Assembly (NCBI RefSeq): GCF_901482695.1 | Contig: NZ_LR590484.1 | Coordinates: 1,674,001-1,738,000 of the forward strand | Source: Sphingobacterium thalpophilum | GTDB lineage: Bacteria; Bacteroidota; Bacteroidia; Sphingobacteriales; Sphingobacteriaceae | Direction of reading: 5' to 3' | Length of the DNA: 64,000 bases | Shown here: piece by piece, positions 9,721-16,270 of the stretch | Layout: each line of letters starts with the position of its first letter | Numbering within the stretch: position 1 is the first letter of the stretch | Translations under genes and position numbers: made by a program | The notes under the pieces: model-generated | Told to the model about the DNA's origin: nothing | The model's database searches: none | The model's input: only the letters and a program-made list of their open reading frames with translations

Positions 9721-10545
9721 ATGATGATAGCTTTATCTACAGCAAGAAATTTAAACTTGCGTCTCTTGCTGTTTGTTTTAATAGCCGCTCTTCTGGTGGC
9801 AGTTAGTGCTAACGAAACTTCTGCTCAAAAATTGAGCGGTGAAGTTGAGATCAAAACGATGACCTACAACATCTATAGTGCTCGAAAAATGGGTATTGAA
9901 GCTATTGCAGCGGTAATCAGAAAGGTCAACCCCGATGTGGTCTCTCTACAAGAAGTAGAACGCAATACCGATGTGAATCCGATGGATTTTCCAAAGGAAA
10001 TAGCGGCGTTGACGGGAATGAAATATTATTTTTTTGCACATGCGCTTACCCTGAAGAAAGGGGACTATGGCAATGTTATCCTTTCAAAATATCCGCTTTT
10101 GCAAACAAAGTCCATTCATCTGGGGGTTGCTAATGATGGGGATGATACGCGATCTTTTGGATATGCGCTCTTGGAAAAGGATGGTAAACAGTTTTATTTC
10201 GCCACAACTCACCTGGGCTATAAAAAGGACGATGCCACCCGTTTAAAACAGATCGCTGAAATTTTGAAGGAAATTAAAAACTTAAAGCAGCCGATCATTT
10301 TAGGCGCTGACCTGAATTCACGGCCTAATTCGCAGACGATGCCAGCTTTGCAGAAATGGTTTACTTTACCTTGTCAAATCTCAAATTGTGAATGGACCGT
10401 ACCGACTCCAAAACCGACATATACCTGTGACTGGTTAATATATGCACCTCACCAGGCTTTTAAAGTTAAGGACTACGCAGTTCAATTTTGGGCGGACAAA
10501 GAGTCAGACCACTATCCAGTTGTGGGAACATTTAATCTGAAATAG
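9721..10545 (+). CDS. EEP-family hydrolase, secreted, copy 2
   Basis: A 274-residue paralogue of the 7516 gene. Instead of a lipobox it has a long type I signal sequence (about residues 1-36, ending VSANETSAQ), so it should be periplasmic or secreted. All EEP catalytic positions are present: TYNI 49-52, LQEVE with Glu78, THLGY with His164, ADLNSRP 197-202 region, and SDHYPV 262-267. Cys218 and Cys223 align with the pair in copy 1. Clear shared blocks (YNIYSA, GIEAIA, LQEVE, QKWFT/TKWFT, TPKP) show a duplication within the locus. The different export signal suggests the two copies work in different compartments on related substrates. Confidence 0.87.
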   Translation: MMIALSTARNLNLRLLLFVLIAALLVAVSANETSAQKLSGEVEIKTMTYNIYSARKMGIEAIAAVIRKVNPDVVSLQEVERNTDVNPMDFPKEIAALTGMKYYFFAHALTLKKGDYGNVILSKYPLLQTKSIHLGVANDGDDTRSFGYALLEKDGKQFYFATTHLGYKKDDATRLKQIAEILKEIKNLKQPIILGADLNSRPNSQTMPALQKWFTLPCQISNCEWTVPTPKPTYTCDWLIYAPHQAFKVKDYAVQFWADKESDHYPVVGTFNLK

Positions 10546-10599
10546 TCTTAGTGAACGATATAGTCGTAATTGTTTCATGTTAACCAAAAGATATAAATT

Positions 10600-11799
10600 G
10601 TGAGAAAATTAATTTATGGACTGCAGCTGGCACTTCTGTCCACCTGCATCTTTGCAGCTTGTGCGAAAGATTTAGCAAAGTCATCACCGGCTGACGAAAC
10701 GCTGTCCTTACCAACCGAAGTACAAAGTTCAGCAACAATAGCCGGAAGCGGGGGGTACGTCATGATGACTTTTAATATCCGGCAGGATGCGCCCGATGTG
10801 GGAAACCGTGCATGGACGGTCAGGCGATCTTTGGTCAAAGAAAGAATCTTGGAACATGACTGTGATGTAGTCGGGGTTCAGGAAGCTTTAGGAAATCAGA
10901 TGGACAACATGGCCTCAGATCTACAAGGCTACAGCAAAGTGGGCACAGGACGAGAAGGAAATAGTTCTTCTGAGCACTCTGCCATATTTTATAAAAACAC
11001 AAAATTTAATGCCTTGGAAAGCGGTACATTTTGGCTGGCGCCCGGAGCTCCCACAACCCCTACAGGGCCTGCCTGGGATGCTGCATACAAGCGCATTTGT
11101 ACCTGGATAAAACTACAGGACAAACAGACGGCAATGACCTTTTATGTATTTAATACGCATTTTGATCATAAAGGTGCTGATGCTAAGGTTAATAGTGCGA
11201 ATCTTTTGTTGACCTATATGCAAAACAAAATCGGCGATCTTCCGGCGGTACTGATGGGCGACCTAAATGCAAATCAAAATTCTGCCGCATATAGTGTGCT
11301 TAATAGTCCGTCATGGTTAGAAGAAAGCTGGAATATCGCTGGTTCTAAGTCGCCTGCATTACGTGTTACCGGTAATGGATGGAACATTAGCCCAAGCGGG
11401 GATAGTCAGATCGACCATATCTTTGTTACCGGTCAATGGTCAGTTTCCTCCAGGTTAGTCGATTGGTACCATAAAGATCCGGGAGAAATATTGCCATCTG
11501 ATCATTTTCCTGTTATTGCCCGTTTAAAAATCGATGGAGTAAGTATTTTCAAAGATGCACACTATGGTGGTAAGGGAGTTTTCTTGCCGAGAGGGACTTA
11601 TAACTTAGCTGATCTCAATGCCCGAGGCATTGAAAATGACTGGGCATCTTCGGCTAGAGTACCAAATGGGCTTACTTTGACGATCTATGAACACCAGAAT
11701 TTCTTAGGGATCAACTGGGTGTTGACGACGGATACACCACTGTTTTCTCAATTAACACCATCGGGCAATGATAAGGCCTCTTCAATGAAAGTGCAATAA
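10600..11799 (+). CDS. EEP-family hydrolase lipoprotein with C-terminal beta/gamma-crystallin-like domain
   Basis: This 399-residue protein begins with a GTG codon; no ATG in frame would keep the signal peptide. Cys21 (FAAC) makes it a likely lipoprotein. The EEP domain runs from about 52 to 310 with FNI 58-60, Glu95 (VQEAL), NTHFDH 185-190, GDLNAN 220-225, QIDHIF and PSDHFPV (299-305). Residues 314-399 look like a beta/gamma-crystallin module (two Greek-key halves, each opening with an aromatic-rich strand such as FKDAHYGGKGVFL and YEHQNFLG), often calcium- or glycan-binding. It is much more diverged from the other two EEP proteins than they are from each other. It is the last gene of the PUL 1 run. 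Confidence 0.86.
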   Translation: MRKLIYGLQLALLSTCIFAACAKDLAKSSPADETLSLPTEVQSSATIAGSGGYVMMTFNIRQDAPDVGNRAWTVRRSLVKERILEHDCDVVGVQEALGNQMDNMASDLQGYSKVGTGREGNSSSEHSAIFYKNTKFNALESGTFWLAPGAPTTPTGPAWDAAYKRICTWIKLQDKQTAMTFYVFNTHFDHKGADAKVNSANLLLTYMQNKIGDLPAVLMGDLNANQNSAAYSVLNSPSWLEESWNIAGSKSPALRVTGNGWNISPSGDSQIDHIFVTGQWSVSSRLVDWYHKDPGEILPSDHFPVIARLKIDGVSIFKDAHYGGKGVFLPRGTYNLADLNARGIENDWASSARVPNGLTLTIYEHQNFLGINWVLTTDTPLFSQLTPSGNDKASSMKVQ

Positions 11800-11822
11800 T
11801 AACTGATTACACTCTTTTTTTT

Positions 11823-11871
11823 AATAATCTTCTTTCGATTAGTTATTGCTACCTATCGGAAGAAGATTATT
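11823..11871. terminator. Bidirectional hairpin terminator between PUL 1 and lacI-type gene
   Basis: A 17-bp stem (11823-11839 with 11855-11871, one U-G pair) and a 15-nt loop. A run of T lies just before it (11813-11822) and TTTT after it, so it can stop transcription from both convergent genes. Confidence 0.8.
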
Positions 11872-11925
11872 TTAGTACTCATGATATCTTAAATTTGAGG
11901 AGTCTTTTTTCCCTTTAATACTATT

Positions 11926-12951
11926 CTATGTAAAACTTTTTCTTTCAGATGATTTTCTTGTTTTTATCACTGAGGGCAATACCACATGACTAGCATTATC
12001 CCTTGTTGGCTTTTCTATTTGCTTTAGCAATAATTTTATGATGTTATTACTTAGTTCTTCCAACGGCTGGCGTACGGCGGTGATCGTTGGAGAGATCAGG
12101 TTAAACGCCTCATGATCGTCAAAGGCCACAATTCCGAAATCCGTTTTCGTGTTAGTCGTTAGGTTATTTATTGCAGCCAATCCTGCTAGACAAAGATAAT
12201 TGGTTGCAAAGATGATAGCATCCAGTTCCGGATTGTTCTCAAGAAAATCTTTAATAAGCTGCTGTTTGATTGCTTTTTTTGATTCAAACGGTATAAAGGC
12301 CACTTTAGGATCAATAGCTAATTTCACCATAACCTGTTCATAACCTGATAATCGCTCATGCATTTGGCTTTGTGTAGATTCGAGTGTAACGAATCCAATC
12401 TGACGAAAACCCCTATCATAAAGATGCATACAAGCTTCTATCGTTGCTTCCTTGTTGTTCGTTCCGACGAAATCTACCCCTTCGACCGGATCCCGATCAA
12501 ATAGAACAATTGGGATATGTTCATCGACCATTTCTTTCACTATATTTTCTATTCCTTTGGTTGGCGCAATAATATAACCATCTAATTGGCTCCGTCTGAA
12601 AAAATTGATAATCTCAATGGCTGTATTGGTGTCACCGAGCGTACTACTATACATTATTCTATAACCTTTCGTTTTGGCTAGATTTTCGATCATAAGTGCT
12701 ATTGGTCCAAAGAATGAGTCAGAAATATCTTCAACAATAAGTCCGATACTGTTGCTCCGTCCTGTTGCAAGGCTTTGCGCTAAGTGATGGGGATAAAAAC
12801 GAACCTCTCTGACATAATCTAATACCTTAGTCTGTAATTCTTTACTGATGCGTCTCTCATCAGCTTTTCCGTTAATGATCAATGACACGGTTGACTTTGC
12901 AATATTTAAGTGTTTCGCAATGTCATTTATTGAGATCTTTTTATTTTCCAT
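11926..12951 (-). CDS. LacI/GalR-family transcriptional regulator
   Basis: A 341-residue DNA-binding repressor/activator. The N-terminal helix-turn-helix is classic LacI: ISINDIAKHLNIAKSTVSLIING (first about 30 residues, written here in two parts by motif), then the hinge region LAQSLATGRSNSIGLIVEDI. A periplasmic-binding-protein-like sensor domain fills the rest, with VAFDDHEAFNLISPTITAV near the end being the usual family block. It is convergent with PUL 1 and separated from it by a shared terminator, so it is probably the sugar-responsive control of that locus. SusC/SusD loci are more often governed by hybrid two-component or ECF/anti-sigma systems, neither of which is seen here. Confidence 0.93.
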   Translation of the reverse strand: MENKKISINDIAKHLNIAKSTVSLIINGKADERRISKELQTKVLDYVREVRFYPHHLAQSLATGRSNSIGLIVEDISDSFFGPIALMIENLAKTKGYRIMYSSTLGDTNTAIEIINFFRRSQLDGYIIAPTKGIENIVKEMVDEHIPIVLFDRDPVEGVDFVGTNNKEATIEACMHLYDRGFRQIGFVTLESTQSQMHERLSGYEQVMVKLAIDPKVAFIPFESKKAIKQQLIKDFLENNPELDAIIFATNYLCLAGLAAINNLTTNTKTDFGIVAFDDHEAFNLISPTITAVRQPLEELSNNIIKLLLKQIEKPTRDNASHVVLPSVIKTRKSSERKSFT

Positions 12952-13368
12952 AAGTTCTGAAGCTTAAAAATATACATTTTTATTTCAAAAATGGAAGTTG
13001 AGTTGCATTTACACCCATTAATTTTGCAGAAACATTTCAATAGATAAATATACATAATTTGAATGCAAATCAAATTGTAAAGGAATTCAATTATCTTATT
13101 AAACAATTGTAAACCCCATAGTAGGACGAGACAAACAAAGCCTGTCCCGACTTTCGGGACAAGCTCTGCATCGCCATTGAAAAAACAATGAAACTCGATG
13201 CAAAATTAGCCTTGCAACTAAAATGGATCAAGATGTTTTATTTTTAAACATCTTGATTATTAGAATATTACCACCATTTCAGTGAGTAAGCAAATGAGCG
13301 AAAATGACTCACTGAATGACTCACTTTTTTATTGGGAATTCGTGTAAGTTTTGTAGATACTGAAAAAC
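12952..13368. other. Intergenic region rich in hairpins; possible structured RNA
   Basis: No credible coding frame. Four inverted repeats follow one another: 13139-13165 (TGTCCCGA/TCGGGACA with a 3-nt loop, extendable by three pairs); 13167-13202 (TGCATCG/CGATGCA enclosing CATTG/CAATG around six A); 13227-13257 (ATCAAGATGTTT/AAACATCTTGAT); and 13278-13316 (TTCAGTGAGT/ACTCACTGAA). The last is followed by a second GACTCACT and a run of six T (13325-13330), like a plus-strand terminator. The lacI-type gene's promoter must also lie at the left end. Confidence 0.5.
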
Positions 13369-13404
13369 AAAAAATCCCGCAAACGTTTAATTTGCAGGCT
13401 TTTG
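13369..13404 (-). terminator. Terminator of tRNA-Glu, first copy
   Basis: On the minus strand, downstream of the tRNA, CCTGCAAA pairs with TTTGCGGG (one G-U) across a short loop and is followed by a run of T. Confidence 0.75.
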
Positions 13405-13498
13405 TATGTTTTGACTTTTAGATGTGTAGCCCGTAGGGGAATCGAACCCCTGTTTCAAGAATGAAAATCTTGCGTCCTAACCCCTAGACGAACGGGCC
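13390..13498. repeat. 109-bp perfect direct repeat, copy A (tRNA-Glu plus 3' flank)
   Basis: Identical by eye to 37917-38025 and in the same orientation. It covers the whole tRNA-Glu gene and 37 bp of its 3' flank including one arm of the terminator; the sequences diverge on both sides. Confidence 0.9.
13427..13498 (-). tRNA. tRNA-Glu (anticodon UUC)
   Basis: Read on the minus strand the 72 nt fold as a cloverleaf: acceptor GGCCCGU pairing with ACGGGCU (closing G-U), anticodon stem CAAGA/UCUUG with loop UUUUCAU giving anticodon UUC, T stem AGGGG/CCCCU with loop UUCGAUU, discriminator A. No CCA is encoded. A second identical copy lies at 37954-38025. Confidence 0.95.
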
Positions 13499-13640
13499 GT
13501 TTTGTGTTTCGGTGTGCAAATATAGAAAGCTTTCTAAATATCACCAAATTTTTATAAAATTTTTATTCATTTTTTTCGGGGTGTATCCTAAGAACTTGTA
13601 AAATAGCTATATTTAAGGTTCATTGAAAAAAGTAACCAAC

Positions 13641-16157
13641 ATGACTAATTTAAAAAAAATCAAAAGACCATTACTCTATGCTGGCCTTAGCATGACGCTT
13701 TTGGGTCAAGGTGCCTTTGCACAGGATCGAGGCAGCAGCGCCGATCAGTTACAGGTCAGCTGGCAGGTAAAAGAAGGACAGAACATTCGAAAAAATCCGG
13801 TTTCGACGCTTATCCTCAAAAATAAAGGAAAAAGCAATCTGCAGCTCAACGACTGGAGTCTCTGGTTTAACTTTATCCGGTCCATCGACCCAAATGCCAT
13901 TGATAAGCGCTTTGCCATTGCACACAGAAATGGAGATCTTTTCGAACTGAGCTTTCACAGATCTAATTTCATCCTGAAACCGCAGGACACCGTTCATATC
14001 GATTTTGTAACCACCGGACTGGTCAACTATACCGATGGCCCGATAGGCTTATACCTCAAAAATAACAGAAGTGGCAAAGCAACAGATGTTGTGGATTACG
14101 TAGCCAGCAAAACGGCTCCTCAATCAGAAACTGAAAAAGTCAACTACTTTGCTTATAAGTACGATCAGAATAAACTCGTAGACGGAGTTGCAGCACAGCC
14201 TATCATTCCGATGCCGGCCAGCATACAGACCGACAATACTAAAAAATTCACGCTTAAAGCAGGTACCAAATATTTCGTCGATAGCGGTTTTGCAAAAGAA
14301 GGTGCTTTCCTAACCGATTTCCTGAGCAGATATACGGGGATCCACCTTTCGAATAGTCGGGAACAAGAAAGCAGTATCCGTATAATCAAGACCAAAGGCT
14401 TAAAACCAGAATCTTACCGCCTTACAATCGACGCTGCCGGTGTCCGCATAGAAGCCACGGACAACGCTGGCGCTTTCTATGCTATCCAGTCCTTAAAGTC
14501 ACTACTCAACCATCAGCAATGGCACAAAACAGCAAAGTCAATTGCTTTACCACACAGCCGGATCGAAGACAGTCCCCGTTATGGCTACCGCGGTTTTATG
14601 CTGGACGCAGCGCGCAACTTTCACAGCAAGGACGAAGTGTTGCGCATCCTTGACCTGATGGCTACATATAAACTGAACAAGTTTCACTTCCATTTTATTG
14701 ACGACGAAGGCTGGCGCCTGGAAATCCCTTCGCTGCCCGAGCTCACAGCTGTCGGAGCCAATCGTTCAACGGATTTTGAAAGTGGAAAGGCCATCCAGCC
14801 GGCATACGGATCTGGAGCTGGAACCCGCTCAAAACAGTATTATACCGTGGCTGATTACATGGAGATCTTACGATATGCACAGGCAAGGCATATAGAGGTC
14901 ATCCCCGAGGTAGAGACACCGGGACATGCCAGAGCAGCCATCAAAGCGATGCGTGCACGCTATGAACACTTTATGAAGAATGGTAATAAGCAGAAAGCGG
15001 AGGAGTTTTTGCTTGACGACGCAGCGGACAAGTCCGTCTATAACTCGGCGCAAAACTGGAACGACAACGTCATGAACCCAGCCTTGCCCTCTACCTATCA
15101 TTTTTTGAGCACTGTCGTCGACGAAATCAAGGCCATACACGATAAAGCCGGCGTGCCACTGAAAATCATCGATCTCGGCGGAGATGAAACTCCCAGTGGC
15201 GTCTGGGAAAAATCACCTAAAGTGGCCGCCTTCATGCAACAGAACAACATCAGCAACGTACTGGATGTATGGCCACTATACATTGCCAAAATCAACAAAT
15301 TGGTGCAGGAAAAAGGGCTAACAATGTCTGGCTGGGAAGAAATGGGTATGCGCAACAAAGGGAAAGGCATGGAAGTCAATGCCGACTTGGGCACATCGGG
15401 TATACAGCTCAATGTCTGGAACAACCTGCCCGGGCAAGGACAGGAAGATCTGGCTTACCGTCTGGCCAACGCCGGCTACAAGGTGGTTTACACCAGCGCC
15501 GCCAACAACTATCTCGATATGTCGTGGGACCGCGACTTTGCAGATCCCGGACACAGCTGGGTAGGCACCGTCAATCTGAATAAAACGTACTCATTTGCAC
15601 CGGAAAACTTCTTCATCAACCTGCGTAAGGACGATACGGGAAAAGATCTGGTAAAAGAAGCTTATACCAACAAAGAAACGCTTACAGCCAGGGGCAGGCA
15701 AAATCTGCTGGGCATCAAGGGGGCGCTGTGGTCTGAAAAAGTCGCAACGGATCAACGCCTGGAAGAAATGATATTCCCACGGCTGATCGCCATTGCCGAC
15801 CGCGCCTGGGGACCAGAACAGGCCTGGGAAAAAGGGGATTCGTTTGACGAAGCCGCTTACCGGAAAGCATATACGGCTTTTGCGAGAAAATTAGGAGAAG
15901 ATGAACTGCGAAAGCTTGGACTCATAAATGGGGGCTACAGGTACCGCATGCCAAAAATTGGTGTCAAACAGGAAAATAATCAACTCTTGATCAATACCGA
16001 TTATCCTGAATTTAAGGTTTACTATACGGATAATGGCAGCGTCCCGACAGCACAGTCAAAACAGGTGGATGGTAGTATTCCCTATCAGCAAGGCAAAAAA
16101 TATCAGTTTAAAGTATTTGATACCGCAGGCCGGTCTAGCGATGTGATCATTTACTAG
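13641..16157 (+). CDS. GH20 beta-N-acetylhexosaminidase, exported
   Basis: This enzyme removes terminal beta-linked GlcNAc/GalNAc. The ATG at 13641 (838 residues) is preferred because it opens directly into a signal peptide ending GAFAQ; a TTG at 13623 is the alternative. Domain order: N-terminal carbohydrate-binding CHB_HEX-like region (about 30-165), GH20b (about 175-310), GH20 barrel (about 310-690), and a C-terminal beta domain with TDYPEFKVYYTDNG. The catalytic Asp-Glu pair is visible as D515-E516 in LGGDETPSGVW, and the HFHFIDDEGWRLEI block is typical. It is longer than minimal GH20 enzymes but matches four-domain chitobiases. NagB nearby would use the released amino sugar. Confidence 0.94.
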   Translation: MTNLKKIKRPLLYAGLSMTLLGQGAFAQDRGSSADQLQVSWQVKEGQNIRKNPVSTLILKNKGKSNLQLNDWSLWFNFIRSIDPNAIDKRFAIAHRNGDLFELSFHRSNFILKPQDTVHIDFVTTGLVNYTDGPIGLYLKNNRSGKATDVVDYVASKTAPQSETEKVNYFAYKYDQNKLVDGVAAQPIIPMPASIQTDNTKKFTLKAGTKYFVDSGFAKEGAFLTDFLSRYTGIHLSNSREQESSIRIIKTKGLKPESYRLTIDAAGVRIEATDNAGAFYAIQSLKSLLNHQQWHKTAKSIALPHSRIEDSPRYGYRGFMLDAARNFHSKDEVLRILDLMATYKLNKFHFHFIDDEGWRLEIPSLPELTAVGANRSTDFESGKAIQPAYGSGAGTRSKQYYTVADYMEILRYAQARHIEVIPEVETPGHARAAIKAMRARYEHFMKNGNKQKAEEFLLDDAADKSVYNSAQNWNDNVMNPALPSTYHFLSTVVDEIKAIHDKAGVPLKIIDLGGDETPSGVWEKSPKVAAFMQQNNISNVLDVWPLYIAKINKLVQEKGLTMSGWEEMGMRNKGKGMEVNADLGTSGIQLNVWNNLPGQGQEDLAYRLANAGYKVVYTSAANNYLDMSWDRDFADPGHSWVGTVNLNKTYSFAPENFFINLRKDDTGKDLVKEAYTNKETLTARGRQNLLGIKGALWSEKVATDQRLEEMIFPRLIAIADRAWGPEQAWEKGDSFDEAAYRKAYTAFARKLGEDELRKLGLINGGYRYRMPKIGVKQENNQLLINTDYPEFKVYYTDNGSVPTAQSKQVDGSIPYQQGKKYQFKVFDTAGRSSDVIIY

Positions 16158-16207
16158 CACATAGCTTCGCGGGGCGGTTGGCGATACGGCAGCTCGACGC
16201 GAAATGA

Positions 16208-16246
16208 ATATACCAGGGCCGGTTTAGAAAACCGGCCCTGGTATAT
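16208..16246. terminator. Long perfect hairpin between convergent genes
   Basis: An 18-bp perfect stem (16208-16225 with 16229-16246) with only three loop bases, GC-rich in the middle. It lies between the stop codons of the GH20 gene and the TonB receptor. No strong T run follows on either strand, so it may stop transcription or protect both 3' ends. Confidence 0.7.
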
Positions 16247-16270
16247 TGAATAAGAAACTAATACTGTGCA

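Noticed and set aside
13381..13388. AAACGTTT palindrome as a LacI operator
   Set aside because: It is in the loop region of the tRNA-Glu terminator and away from any promoter, so the symmetry is explained by the hairpin.
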